Below are positions 52,591 to 61,616 of a stretch of DNA of 64,000 nt, in pieces; the first letter of the stretch is position 1; each line of letters opens with the position of its first letter. Location: NCBI GenBank assembly GCA_028871475.1, contig JAGWMZ010000024.1, positions 1-64,000 of the forward strand, in the 5' to 3' direction. The notes below the pieces were generated by a model, which had not been told where the DNA came from, searched no databases, and saw nothing but the letters and a program-made list of their open reading frames with translations. A program made the position numbers and the translations under genes. This DNA comes from Sphingomonadales bacterium. Its GTDB lineage: Bacteria; Pseudomonadota; Alphaproteobacteria; Sphingomonadales; Sphingomonadaceae.

Positions 52591-52980
52591 ATGCGTCATC
52601 GTCTTCTTGCTGCCGCCATGTCTGCAGGCCTTGCCGTTGCGGGCCTTGCCGCCCCCGCCATGGCTCATCCCAAGCTGGTTTCGGCCAAGCCTGCCGAAGG
52701 CGCCGCCGCCAGCAATATTACCCAGGTCTCGATCACCTTCAGCGAGCCGCTGATCGCCGCCATGTCGGGCATGGATTTGATGATGACCGGCATGCCCGGC
52801 ATGGATCACCACCAGCCGATGAAAATGACCGGCGTGAAGACCAGCGTCGCGCCCGATGGCGTAACCCTGCTGGCCAAGCTGGCTCGCCCCCTGCCCGCCG
52901 GCACCTATGAGGCCGACTGGCATGTCGTTTCCACCGACACGCATCGCGTCACCGGCAAGCTGACCTTTACCGTCAAGTGA
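52591..52980 (+). CDS. copC: periplasmic copper-binding protein CopC
   Basis: 129 residues. Signal peptide cleaved after APAMA, leaving an N-terminal His (HPKLVSAKPAEGA) as in Cu(II)-binding CopC. DTHRV carries the Asp and His of the same site, and the Met/His-rich segment SGMDLMMTGMPGMDHHQPMK can bind Cu(I). The mature beta barrel is the usual 100 residues. Its stop overlaps the copD start (TGATG), so copper is passed from CopC to CopD. Confidence 0.93.
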   Translation: MRHRLLAAAMSAGLAVAGLAAPAMAHPKLVSAKPAEGAAASNITQVSITFSEPLIAAMSGMDLMMTGMPGMDHHQPMKMTGVKTSVAPDGVTLLAKLARPLPAGTYEADWHVVSTDTHRVTGKLTFTVK

Positions 52981-53873
52981 TGGACGGCGCACAGGTCTGG
53001 CTGCGCTGGGCGCAGTTCATCGATCTGGCGCTGGTCTTCGGCGTTCCCTTCACGGCATATCTGCTGGGGGAACGCCGGATCGGCGAAGCGGGGCGACTGG
53101 TTCTGGGCATCGGCTGTCTGACCGGGCTTGGCATCGGCGCGCTGGGCTTTCTCGTGACGATGGCCGCGATGATGGGCTGCAGCCTGAGCGATCTCGACCG
53201 GGATATGGTCATGATGATGGCCTGCCATTCCGCACTGGGCTGGAGCGTCCTTGCGCGGCTTGGTGCCTTGCTGATCGGCCTGATCCTTGCTTTCTCCGGT
53301 CGCTCGCTGAGGACGTTGGCTGTCGTCGCGGGCGTGGCCGCGGCCAGTCTGGCATGGGGCGGTCATGGCGCCGCTTCACAGGGAGGCGCCGCCTTGATCC
53401 GGCTGGCGGGCGACATCGCCCATCTATGGTGCGGCCTGGCCTGGGTGGGGGCACTGCTGCTGTTCACTGCCCGTCTGTGGCGCGCGCAAAGTGAGGATCG
53501 GGCGGCCCTCTCACAACTTATGCACGCGCTCTCCGGCTTTGCGCTGATCGGCAGTGTGCTGGTGGGCGTGCTGCTGGTCAGCGGTCTGGGCAATCTGCTG
53601 TTCCTCGCGGCGCCGGGCGGATGGTTCGCCATCGCTCATATGCCCTATGGGCATTTGATCATCGCCAAGCTGGCGCTGTTTGTCGGCATGTTCCTGCTGG
53701 CCGCGCACAACCGCTTTCATCTGGTGCCCGCGCTGGAACGGGCCACTCAACCCCCGGTCCGGCACAAAGCTCTCGCGGCCCTGCGCAGCAGCATCTCGCT
53801 GGAGATGCTGCTCGCCCTTGGTGTGATCTGGTGTGTGGCTATGGCCGGGACGCTCGACCCCACCGGAGCCTGA
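52980..53873 (+). CDS. copD: copper-resistance membrane protein CopD
   Basis: 297 residues and eight hydrophobic helices. It starts DGAQVWLRWAQFIDLALVFG, and has WGGHGA, RLAGDIAHLWCGLAWVGALL and HNRFHLVPAL, the conserved His-bearing segments of CopD/PcoD. ATG 52980 is used; GTG 52977 would add one residue. CopD brings copper from CopC across the inner membrane. It is followed by a strong bidirectional terminator. Confidence 0.92.
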   Translation: MDGAQVWLRWAQFIDLALVFGVPFTAYLLGERRIGEAGRLVLGIGCLTGLGIGALGFLVTMAAMMGCSLSDLDRDMVMMMACHSALGWSVLARLGALLIGLILAFSGRSLRTLAVVAGVAAASLAWGGHGAASQGGAALIRLAGDIAHLWCGLAWVGALLLFTARLWRAQSEDRAALSQLMHALSGFALIGSVLVGVLLVSGLGNLLFLAAPGGWFAIAHMPYGHLIIAKLALFVGMFLLAAHNRFHLVPALERATQPPVRHKALAALRSSISLEMLLALGVIWCVAMAGTLDPTGA

Positions 53874-53885
53874 TCCCGGACATCA

Positions 53886-53914
53886 GAGGGCGGGTGGCGC
53901 ATCCACCCGCCCTC
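53886..53914. terminator. bidirectional terminator between copD and the RND gene
   Basis: GAGGGCGGGTGG (53886-53897) and CCACCCGCCCTC (53903-53914) form a perfect 12-bp stem with loop CGCAT, placed midway between the convergent copD and czcA-like genes. Confidence 0.8.
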
Positions 53915-53920
53915 TTCATA

Positions 53921-56900
53921 TCACCCGTGCCGCATGCGACCGACCCAGGCGGTGATAGCGGGCAACACCAACAGCGTCAGCGCGGTCGAGGTCACCAGAC
54001 CGCCGATCACCACCGTGGCCAGCGGGCGCTGCACCTCGGCGCCGGTACCGGTGGCCAGCGCCATGGGCACAAAGCCCAGGCTGGCGACCAGCGCGGTCAT
54101 CAGCACCGGCCTGACCCGCTCCATGGCGCCCCCGATGATCGCCTGTTCATCCTGCGCGCCCTCGCTCTGATGGCGACGGATTGCCTCCATCATCACCAGA
54201 CCGTTGAGCACCGCCACGCCCGACAGAGCGATAAACCCCACTGCCGCCGTGATCGAGAAGGGAATGCCACGCAGCAGCAGGGCAAAGACCCCGCCCGCCA
54301 GCGCCATCGGCACCGCGCTGAACACGATGCCAGCAGGTGCAAAGCCACCCAGCGCCAGATAGAGCAGACCATAGATCGCGGCAAAGCATATAGGCACCAC
54401 CAGCATCAGCCGCAGTCGCGCCGATTGCAGACTTTCGAAAGTGCCGCCCCAGCCAGTGTACATGCCGGGAGGCAGGTCGATGGACCCGACTTTCTGCTGC
54501 GCCTCCTTCACGAAACCGCCCAGATCGCGCCCGCGCACATTGACCTGCACGGTCACCATACGCTTGCCGTTCTCACGGCTGATCTGGTTGAGACCTTGTG
54601 TGTAGCTGAAGCGTGCCACCTCGCGCAGCGGTATCGACCGGGCGATCTGCCCCTCGGCAGCCGGAAGCATGACCGGGATCGAGCCCAGCACCTCCAGATC
54701 GTCGCGCTGAACATCGGGCAGACGCACCACCACCGCAAAGCGCCGATCGCCTTCGAACAGCAGCCCCGCCTCACGACCGCCCAGCGCTGAAGCGACCGTG
54801 TCGGCGACCTCCTGCACGGAGAGGCCGAAACGGGCGGCGGCCATGCGGTCGATCTTCACATCGAAGGTAGGCGCCCCCGCCGTCTGTTCGGCGCTGACAT
54901 CGCCCGCACCGGGGATCTTGCGCAGAATGCCCGCGATGCGCTGGGCCTGTACGGTCATCTGGTCGAGATCGTCGCCATAGAGCTTGACCGCCACATCAGA
55001 ACGAACACCTGCGATCAGCTCGTTGAAGCGCATCTGGATCGGCTGCTGGATCTCGGTCCGGTTGCCGATCAGCGGCTTCATCTTCTCCTCGATGTGACGC
55101 AGGATATCGGCCTTGCTTTTGACATCAGCAGGCCACTCCTTCTCGGGTTTGGGAATGACATAGGTGTCAGACGCGTTGGGCGGCATGGGATCGGTGCCCA
55201 GATCGGCATTGCCGTTCTTGGAAAAGACCAGCGCCACCTCGGGCAGGCTCTTGAGCGCATTCTCAATCTGCATCTGCATCTGCGTCGACTGGTCGATCGA
55301 GGCGGAGGGCACGCGGAAATTGGTGACGGTAATGTCCTTCTCGTCGAGCTGGGGCATGAACTCCTGCCCCAGGAGGCCAAAGCCCAGCACCGCCGCGACT
55401 AACACCCCTGCCCCGCCCAGAATGAAGGGCATCGGCCGCGCCACGGCCTTTTCCAGCCATGGGGCATAGCGCTTCTTGAACCACAGCACAGGCCTGACCT
55501 CGCTCTCGCTGACCTTGCCCGAGATCAGGATCGCCGTCATCGCGGGCACGAAGGTGATCGAGAGCACGAAGGCCGAAGCCAGCGCGATCATCAGCGTGAT
55601 CGCCATGGGCGAGAAGGTCTTGCCCTCCACCCCCTGAAAGGTGAGCAGCGGCACGAAGACGAGAAAGATGATGAGCTGACCGTAGACCGTCGGGCGCACC
55701 ATGGCGGTGGCCGAGGCGATGGTTTCCTCCATGCGCTCCTTCAGTGTCAGCAAGCGTCCTTCATGCTCTTGCCGCTCGGCGAAATGGCGCAGCGTGTTCT
55801 CCACCACAATCACCGCACCATCGACGATCAGCCCGAAATCGAGCGCGCCCAGACTCATCAGATTGCCCGAGACACCCAGACCGTTCATGCCCGAGGCGGT
55901 CATCAACATCGTCACCGGGATCACCCCCGCCGTGATGAGCGCTGCGCGAATGTTGCCCAGCAGCAGGAACAGCACCACGATGACCAGCAAAGCGCCTTCC
56001 ACCAGATTCTTGCTGACCGTGGCGATGGTGGCGTTAACCAGCTTGGAGCGGTTGTAGACCGGTTCGGCAAAGACATCGGGCGGCAGGGCGCGGTTCACCT
56101 CGACAAGCTTGTCGCTGGCCCGGTTGGCAACGATCCGGCTATTCTCACCCACCAGCATCAGCACGGTGGAGATCACCGCTTCCGAGCCCATCAGGCTGCC
56201 GGAACCTGTGCGTACCGCACCGCCGATCACCACCTGTCCCACATCCTTCACGCGCACCGGCACGCCGCCGCGCGTGGCCACCACGGCCTCCTGAATATCC
56301 GCAATCGACTTCAGACGGGCATCGGCGCGGATCAGAAAGCTCTCGCCCGCACGGCGCACATAGTTCGATCCCGCCGAAACATTGGCGCGTTCGAGCGCGG
56401 CAGCCAATTCGGTGATCGAGAGGCCATAGGTCGTCAGCGCCGTCAGATTGGGCTCGACCAGATATTGCTTCACATAACCGCCGTTGGAATCGACCCCGGC
56501 AACGCCCTCGATATTGCGCATCTGCGGGCGGATGATCCAGTCCTGCACGGTGCGCAGATAGGCCGCCTTCTCCAGCTCGGTGGTCAGCCGTTCGCCCTCG
56601 GGCGTGAGATAGCTGCCATCCGACTGCCAGCCCGCCTTGCCGTTGACGATGGCCGCGCCCTTGCCGTCAGGATGGCGGAAAGCGATGGAATAGAAGAAAA
56701 TCTCGCCAAGCCCGGTGCTGAGCGGCGACAGCGTGGGCTGGACGCCGGCGGGAAAACTGTCCTTGGCCTGATTGAGCCGCTCGCTCACCTGCTGGCGGGC
56801 GAAATAGATGTCTGTGGCATCGGTGAACACCGCGGTCACCTGGCTGAAGCCATTGCGCGAGAAGGAGCGGGTCATGGTCAGGCCGCGAATGCCCGCCAGC

Positions 56901-57115
56901 GCCGTCTCGACCGGAAAGGTGACCTGCTTTTCGATGTCGACCGGCCCCAGCGTGGGGGCAAAGGTGCTGATCTGCACCTGACGGTTGGTGACGTCGGGCA
57001 CCGCATCGATCGGCAGGCGCATGATCTGCATCACCCCGAAGCCGACCACCAGCAGAGTCAATGCCGCCACCAGCCAGCGCTGGCGGACCGAGAGCGCAAG
57101 GATGCGGGCGATCAT
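53921..57115 (-). CDS. czcA: heavy-metal RND efflux pump, CzcA type
   Basis: 1064 residues, family size, with twelve membrane helices and two large periplasmic loops. The proton-relay helix reads DFGLIVDGAVIVVEN, the DFG-x3-DGA-x3-VEN form of divalent-cation pumps (HME1: Co, Zn, Cd, and close relatives for Ni); Cu/Ag pumps have a different version. It exports periplasmic metal through the adaptor and outer-membrane partners encoded upstream with ATGA overlaps. Last gene of a three- or four-gene operon. Confidence 0.92.
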   Translation of the reverse strand: MIARILALSVRQRWLVAALTLLVVGFGVMQIMRLPIDAVPDVTNRQVQISTFAPTLGPVDIEKQVTFPVETALAGIRGLTMTRSFSRNGFSQVTAVFTDATDIYFARQQVSERLNQAKDSFPAGVQPTLSPLSTGLGEIFFYSIAFRHPDGKGAAIVNGKAGWQSDGSYLTPEGERLTTELEKAAYLRTVQDWIIRPQMRNIEGVAGVDSNGGYVKQYLVEPNLTALTTYGLSITELAAALERANVSAGSNYVRRAGESFLIRADARLKSIADIQEAVVATRGGVPVRVKDVGQVVIGGAVRTGSGSLMGSEAVISTVLMLVGENSRIVANRASDKLVEVNRALPPDVFAEPVYNRSKLVNATIATVSKNLVEGALLVIVVLFLLLGNIRAALITAGVIPVTMLMTASGMNGLGVSGNLMSLGALDFGLIVDGAVIVVENTLRHFAERQEHEGRLLTLKERMEETIASATAMVRPTVYGQLIIFLVFVPLLTFQGVEGKTFSPMAITLMIALASAFVLSITFVPAMTAILISGKVSESEVRPVLWFKKRYAPWLEKAVARPMPFILGGAGVLVAAVLGFGLLGQEFMPQLDEKDITVTNFRVPSASIDQSTQMQMQIENALKSLPEVALVFSKNGNADLGTDPMPPNASDTYVIPKPEKEWPADVKSKADILRHIEEKMKPLIGNRTEIQQPIQMRFNELIAGVRSDVAVKLYGDDLDQMTVQAQRIAGILRKIPGAGDVSAEQTAGAPTFDVKIDRMAAARFGLSVQEVADTVASALGGREAGLLFEGDRRFAVVVRLPDVQRDDLEVLGSIPVMLPAAEGQIARSIPLREVARFSYTQGLNQISRENGKRMVTVQVNVRGRDLGGFVKEAQQKVGSIDLPPGMYTGWGGTFESLQSARLRLMLVVPICFAAIYGLLYLALGGFAPAGIVFSAVPMALAGGVFALLLRGIPFSITAAVGFIALSGVAVLNGLVMMEAIRRHQSEGAQDEQAIIGGAMERVRPVLMTALVASLGFVPMALATGTGAEVQRPLATVVIGGLVTSTALTLLVLPAITAWVGRMRHG

Positions 57116-58272
57116 TCGTCGCCTCCTTCGTTCTTCTCAATCTCGGCCTTCAGCAGGAAGGCGTTGCTGGTGGCGATCTTCGTTCCGGCGCTCAGCCCCG
57201 ATGCGATCGAAACCAGCCCCTCACCCCTGCTTCCGACCTGCACGGTCCTTGCCTTGAAGCCATTGGCCGTCCGCACGAAGACCACCGAGCGATCCCCCAG
57301 CGTCTGCACGGCGTCCTGCGGCACGATTACCCCGATGTTCACGCCGCCGCCATTGGCCAGTCCGGAGGCGAAAATACGCACCTGCGCCATCTGCCCCGGC
57401 ACGAAAGCACCGCCCGAGGGTTCGATCACCACCGTCGCCGACCTGGTGCCGACATTGACCACGCCCGTCGATGACCGCACCCGGCCCTCCACTTTCCCGC
57501 CATCGCCGGTGGCCAGTTCCACCCTGTCCCCGACACGCACCCGCGCGGCATCGCTGACTGGCAGGCTGGCAGTGATCTGGATACGGCGAGGATCGGCAAC
57601 GCGGGCCAATTCACTCTCTGGCGGGACAAACTGCCCCAGATTGGCCGGGAGCGCCGTGATCCGCCCGCTGATCGGGCTGACCACCGCCACGCTGCGGCCA
57701 TCGCGCGCCAGACGCACGGCACCTGCGGCGCCTGCTGCGCGGCGCGCATCGGCCTGAGCTACCGCGAGATTGGCCTGAGCGGTTTCATAATCGGCGCGGG
57801 CCGACACGCCCTGTTCCACCAGTCCCTGTTCACGGACCGCCTGCTGTCTGGCCAGAGCGACGCGGGCCGCCGCCGCCGCCTGATCCCCGGCAATCTGCGA
57901 GGCATCGCGACTTTCGACCAACAGCAGCACCTCCCCCACCCGCACCGGATCCCCGAGCCGTTTGAGGATACGCGTAATCGTGCCGGGCGCATGGGCCGTC
58001 AGCACGGCCTGCGCATCAGGCATGGCCTCCACCGTGGCCGAGGCCATCAAGGCCGCATCGAGCGCGCCCGCCATGGCCGGGGCGACCGCGATCTGCGCCT
58101 GGCCGATATCCTGCGCGGACATCGTGACGCTATCGCCGGGAACGGCGGGCTTGCTTTCGGTCTGGGGGACGGCCGGAACTGGCTGTGTCAGGCGGGCGGC
58201 GCCGAAGCCGAGCGTGGCAGCAGCGGCCAGCCCGAGAGTGGCACCGGCATAGAGCTTGTTTTTCTGGTTCAT
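57112..58272 (-). CDS. czcB: RND periplasmic adaptor, CzcB type
   Basis: 386 residues with an N-terminal membrane anchor (YAGATLGLAAAATLGFGAA), lipoyl and coiled-coil parts (QAVLTAHAPGTITRILKRLG, ARQQAVREQGLVEQGV) and barrel/membrane-proximal domains (SGGAFVPGQMAQVRIF). No His-rich N-terminal extension is seen. It bridges the CzcA pump and the outer-membrane channel. Both ends overlap the neighbouring genes by four bases. Confidence 0.9.
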   Translation of the reverse strand: MNQKNKLYAGATLGLAAAATLGFGAARLTQPVPAVPQTESKPAVPGDSVTMSAQDIGQAQIAVAPAMAGALDAALMASATVEAMPDAQAVLTAHAPGTITRILKRLGDPVRVGEVLLLVESRDASQIAGDQAAAAARVALARQQAVREQGLVEQGVSARADYETAQANLAVAQADARRAAGAAGAVRLARDGRSVAVVSPISGRITALPANLGQFVPPESELARVADPRRIQITASLPVSDAARVRVGDRVELATGDGGKVEGRVRSSTGVVNVGTRSATVVIEPSGGAFVPGQMAQVRIFASGLANGGGVNIGVIVPQDAVQTLGDRSVVFVRTANGFKARTVQVGSRGEGLVSIASGLSAGTKIATSNAFLLKAEIEKNEGGDE

Positions 58273-59528
58273 TGGACCGGTTCTCCGGTAATCGTGAGCC
58301 CTTTCAGGCGGGCAAGATTGGCGCGGGCATCAAGGCTGGCGGCCACGGCATCGAGCCGAACGCCACGCGCAATGCCAAGCCCATGGCGGGAAGCGAGCAG
58401 TTCGATCAGCGGGGACTTCCCTGCCTCATAAGCGATCCGCGCAAGCCGGTAAGTTTCCTGCGCTGTTGCAAGCGTTTTGACGGTTGCCTGCACCCGGGCG
58501 TCAGCGGCTTCCAGCAAGGCCTGGCCAGCCTCGATTTCGGCTCTGGCTTCCAGCTTCGCATCGGCAAGCCGGGCTTGCGCGCCGCGCTCCTCCGCCTGCG
58601 CCGCAGCAATGTTGCCCCGATTGCGGTCGAAGATATGAAGCGGCACGGAAATCCCAGCGACCAGCGTGTTGGATCGCTCCTGCTCCAGCCGTCGCACCCC
58701 GAACTGCAGGGTGACGTCGGGGATGGCTGCCTTGCGTTGAAGCGTGACGCGGCGCCTTGCGGCATCACCCTCTGCTTCAGCCACACGGACCATGGCCGTC
58801 TGCATCGGGTCGATCGGCCCCATTGCCGAACGCGCGGTCTGGCGGTCGAGCAGCGACTCGCCAAGGGCCGTGAAGGGCGTCTCGACACCAGCCAGCGCGG
58901 AAAGACGCAAGAGCGCAGCTTTGCGATTGGCCTGCGTGACCACAAGGTCGGCCTGTAGTGTGTTCAGCTCCGTTTCGGCCTGAAGGGACCGCAAACGCGC
59001 CTCTTTGCCCGAAGCCACCAGAGCGCGGGCCAGAGCGAGGTCGGCCGTGGCTTCCTCCACCTCATCCTCAGCCAGTTCGATGCGCTTGTCGGCGACCTCG
59101 ACTGCAGCATAGGCACGGGCCAGATCGAAAGCGAAGGTCAGGCGGCCTTCCTGGCTGCGCAACTGGGCGGCGATGACGCCCGCCTGCCCCGCCTCGATCC
59201 GCGCGGCACGTTTGCCTCCCAGTTCGAGCGGTTGATTGACCTGAAACGTCGTCTGGGTGCCCCCGAACCCGTTGTAGGGGGCCGAACCGGCGAAATTCTC
59301 GCCATAAAGGCTGACGGTGGGATTGGGCCTGGCGCGAGCCTGCACGGCCAGCCCCTGTGCCCGCTCGACATCGGATTGCAGCGCCTCGACATGCGGCGCT
59401 TGCTGGGCCTGCCGTAGTAGTTGCGCAAAAGGTGGCGCCGGGTCAGCCAGCGCCGGCCCCGCCAGCATTGTTGCTGCGAGCATGCCGATCAGCGCAACAT
59501 CGCGCTGTCGACTGGAATGATTGTTCAT
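58269..59528 (-). CDS. czcC: TolC-family outer-membrane channel, CzcC type
   Basis: 419 residues. Signal peptide IGMLAATMLAGPALADP, two OEP repeats of about 170 residues with long helices (NPTVSLYGENFAGSAPYNGF, ATADLALARALVASGKEARL) and the RGNIAAAQAEERGAQARL helix. It forms the outer channel for the RND complex. A minus-strand hairpin (59561-59584) lies between it and the upstream small gene. Confidence 0.9.
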   Translation of the reverse strand: MNNHSSRQRDVALIGMLAATMLAGPALADPAPPFAQLLRQAQQAPHVEALQSDVERAQGLAVQARARPNPTVSLYGENFAGSAPYNGFGGTQTTFQVNQPLELGGKRAARIEAGQAGVIAAQLRSQEGRLTFAFDLARAYAAVEVADKRIELAEDEVEEATADLALARALVASGKEARLRSLQAETELNTLQADLVVTQANRKAALLRLSALAGVETPFTALGESLLDRQTARSAMGPIDPMQTAMVRVAEAEGDAARRRVTLQRKAAIPDVTLQFGVRRLEQERSNTLVAGISVPLHIFDRNRGNIAAAQAEERGAQARLADAKLEARAEIEAGQALLEAADARVQATVKTLATAQETYRLARIAYEAGKSPLIELLASRHGLGIARGVRLDAVAASLDARANLARLKGLTITGEPVQ

Positions 59529-59587
59529 GATGATGATCCTTCACGAGACACGTCTCCCGCCTGCGCGGCTGCGCGGGCGGCGAAGGA

Positions 59588-59920
59588 TCAGAGCGAGGGA
59601 GGGCGCAGCGGCGTGGCGCCAGGGATACCGTTGAGCAAAGGCGTTTCGCGCAGCAGGCGAAGAGGCAGGCCGCTGGTCCACAAGCGCGGTGTTACCGCCA
59701 GCGGCGCCGTCACGAACCAGTGGCCGATGGCATGGGCGACCAGATGCACGTCGCTGTCAGGGTCATCGTGGCCCGTGCGGTCGTGGCGATCCAGAGCCGC
59801 GACATGGGCGGCATCGTCGTCGTGGAAGGCAGCACTGTGCCAACCTGCAGCCAGGCTCATGCCCAGCACGGACAGCAGCGCCAACGCGCCCAACAGCACG
59901 GATGAGCGAAATGCCCTCAT
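59588..59920 (-). CDS. small His/Asp-rich exported protein upstream of czcCBA (CzcI-like position)
   Basis: 110 residues from ATG 59920. One membrane/signal helix (SSVLLGALALLSVLGMSLAAG) is followed by HSAAFHDDDAAHVAALDRHD and RTGHDDPDSDVHLVAHAIGH, very rich in His and Asp, then a basic C-terminus. Small genes with such composition (czcI/cnrX-like or DUF2946-like) precede RND efflux operons and modulate them or bind metal in the periplasm. I cannot assign it to a named family by eye. It lies 60 bases ahead of czcC and 41 bases after the MFS gene on the same strand. Confidence 0.75.
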   Translation of the reverse strand: MRAFRSSVLLGALALLSVLGMSLAAGWHSAAFHDDDAAHVAALDRHDRTGHDDPDSDVHLVAHAIGHWFVTAPLAVTPRLWTSGLPLRLLRETPLLNGIPGATPLRPPSL

Positions 59921-59961
59921 GACAGGCGGCCCAATGCCGACTCGGGAGCGCGACAAGGCCG

Positions 59962-61167
59962 TCATGACCGCGATGGCCAGAGCAGCATCGCCGCCAGAGT
60001 GCCAATGGTTGCCATCACGGCCATGGCACTAAAGGCAGCTGCCATCCCGATGCGCGCGCCGATATACCCGACCAAAGGGTAGCAGATTAGCCAGCAGGCA
60101 TGGCTGAGCGCGAATTGCGCTGCGAAAAGCGCAGGACGGTCCGCGGCCTCGCCCGAGCGGCGCAGCAAACGCCCCGCAGGGGTGACGCTTGCCGAATAGG
60201 CCACGCCCAAAAGCAGCCAGCCCAGCAGCAACACATGCCAATAGGGCGTGCCATGCTGCATCGAGGCGGTCACCACTGCCAGCAGCGCGAGCATCAGCCC
60301 CATGCCGGCAGCTGCCAGCAGCATCACCGTGCGGTCCGCCACGTGATCGAGGATGCGCGGCAGGACAAACGCGGTGAGGATCGATCCCGATCCGAAGGCT
60401 GCCAGCGTGAGCGCCACCTCGCTCTGGCCAAGCCCCAGCCCTCGCACGATCACCACCGTGTTGACGATGACCATCGCGCTCGCGGCGGCGGCGGCCAGCG
60501 TCAACGCCAGCAAGCCGCGCAGGCGCGGGGCTGCCAGATAGAGGCGGGCGCCCCGGGTGGTGCGGGCATAGACGCCCCCCTCATGCGATGCGGGTTGGGC
60601 ACGCGGCAAAATGGTCGAGACAACCAGCAGCGCCGAGCCGATAAAACCAATGACCGTGCCTGAAAACAGCCAGTGATAGCTCATCAGCGTCAACAGGGCG
60701 GCGGCCAGCATCGGGCTGGTCAGGCTTTCCATGTCATAGGCAAGCCGCGAGAGTGACAGGGCCCGCGTATAATCCTGCTCATCTGGCAGAACATCGGGGA
60801 TCGTAGCCTGAAAGGTGGGTGTAAAAGCAGCCGATGCCGATTGCAGCACGAAGATCAGCACATAGACCTGCCAGACCTGTGTCACAAAAGGCAAACTGAG
60901 GGCCACACAGGCCCGAGCCAGATCCATGGTCACCAGCAGTGCACGGCGCGGTACGCGATCGGCGAAAGCCCCGGCAACCGGGGCTACACCGATATAGGCG
61001 ATCATCTTGATTGCCAGAGCCGTGCCCAGCACCGCGCCCGTCTGCCCGCCGGCGATGTCATAGGCCAACAGGCCCAGCGCCACGGTGGCCAGCCCGGTCC
61101 CCACCAGCGCAATGATCTGCGCCAGGAACAGGTGCCGATAGGTACGGATGGCAAGAACAGCGAACAT
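59962..61167 (-). CDS. MFS metal exporter, NreB/NrsD-like
   Basis: 401 residues, twelve helices. It opens IRTYRHLFLAQIIALVGTGL and contains LPDEQDYTRALSLSRLAYDM and GDRVPRR-type (ADRVPRRALLV) MFS motif A. This group includes nickel exporters NreB/NrsD, which usually end in a His-rich tail; that tail is missing here. It is divergent from a CsoR/InrS-type regulator with two palindromes between, so its expression is metal-controlled. Nickel or cobalt is the likeliest substrate; copper cannot be ruled out. Confidence 0.82.
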   Translation of the reverse strand: MFAVLAIRTYRHLFLAQIIALVGTGLATVALGLLAYDIAGGQTGAVLGTALAIKMIAYIGVAPVAGAFADRVPRRALLVTMDLARACVALSLPFVTQVWQVYVLIFVLQSASAAFTPTFQATIPDVLPDEQDYTRALSLSRLAYDMESLTSPMLAAALLTLMSYHWLFSGTVIGFIGSALLVVSTILPRAQPASHEGGVYARTTRGARLYLAAPRLRGLLALTLAAAAASAMVIVNTVVIVRGLGLGQSEVALTLAAFGSGSILTAFVLPRILDHVADRTVMLLAAAGMGLMLALLAVVTASMQHGTPYWHVLLLGWLLLGVAYSASVTPAGRLLRRSGEAADRPALFAAQFALSHACWLICYPLVGYIGARIGMAAAFSAMAVMATIGTLAAMLLWPSRS

Positions 61168-61176
61168 GCTCTCTCA

Positions 61177-61217
61177 TATCCCCCTGGGGGGATAAGTGTC
61201 CATCCCCCATGGGGGAT
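61177..61217. promoter_or_regulatory. two CsoR-family operators between exporter and regulator
   Basis: TATCCCCC-TG-GGGGGATA (61177-61194) and ATCCCCCATGGGGGAT (61202-61217) are near-perfect and perfect palindromes built from C5/G5 tracts with AT flanks, the usual form of CsoR/RcnR/InrS operators. They occupy the divergent promoter, 10 bases from the MFS start codon side and 62 bases from the regulator start. Confidence 0.75.
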
Positions 61218-61278
61218 ATTTTTTAACAGATCCTCTGCCGTGGCTCGACGGCGCTCGCCCCTTGTGGGAGAAGGCATC

Positions 61279-61548
61279 ATGGCCCACCATGAACACACGA
61301 CCCATCCCAAGATTATCTTGCGCCTCAACCGAGCGACGGGACATCTGCGAAGCATCGTCACAATGATCGAGGAAGGGCGCTCCTGCGTCGATGTTGCCCA
61401 GCAAATGCAAGCCGTAGAAAGTGCGATTGCCAGCGCCAAGCGCGAGTTGATCAACGAACACATCGACCATTGTCTCGTTCATGCAGAAGAAGGAAATGGC
61501 CCGCAACAGGCGATTGAGGAGTTTCGTGCCATATCAAAATATTGGTAA
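61279..61548 (+). CDS. CsoR/InrS-type metal-sensing repressor
   Basis: 89 residues from ATG 61279. Ligand positions are Cys36 (GRSCVDV), His61 and Cys65 (NEHIDHCLVH), the set of Cu(I) sensor CsoR; His4 in the MAHHEHTTH N-terminus is at the place of the extra His that gives nickel preference in InrS. It is thus either a copper or a nickel sensor, and the NreB-like exporter beside it favours nickel. Overall identity to the 8904 regulator is low, and the ligand set differs. Confidence 0.83.
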   Translation: MAHHEHTTHPKIILRLNRATGHLRSIVTMIEEGRSCVDVAQQMQAVESAIASAKRELINEHIDHCLVHAEEGNGPQQAIEEFRAISKYW

Positions 61549-61616
61549 TCACTTAAATTAAGGTAACGGCCAACACGTCTCTTTTCATTAAGAAATACTT
61601 TAGCGCTTTTCCCCAA

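Noticed and set aside
55763..57757. 664-codon open frame antisense to czcA/czcB
   Set aside because: The product is His/Gln/Arg-rich with no fold-like pattern, whereas the minus strand encodes complete RND proteins.
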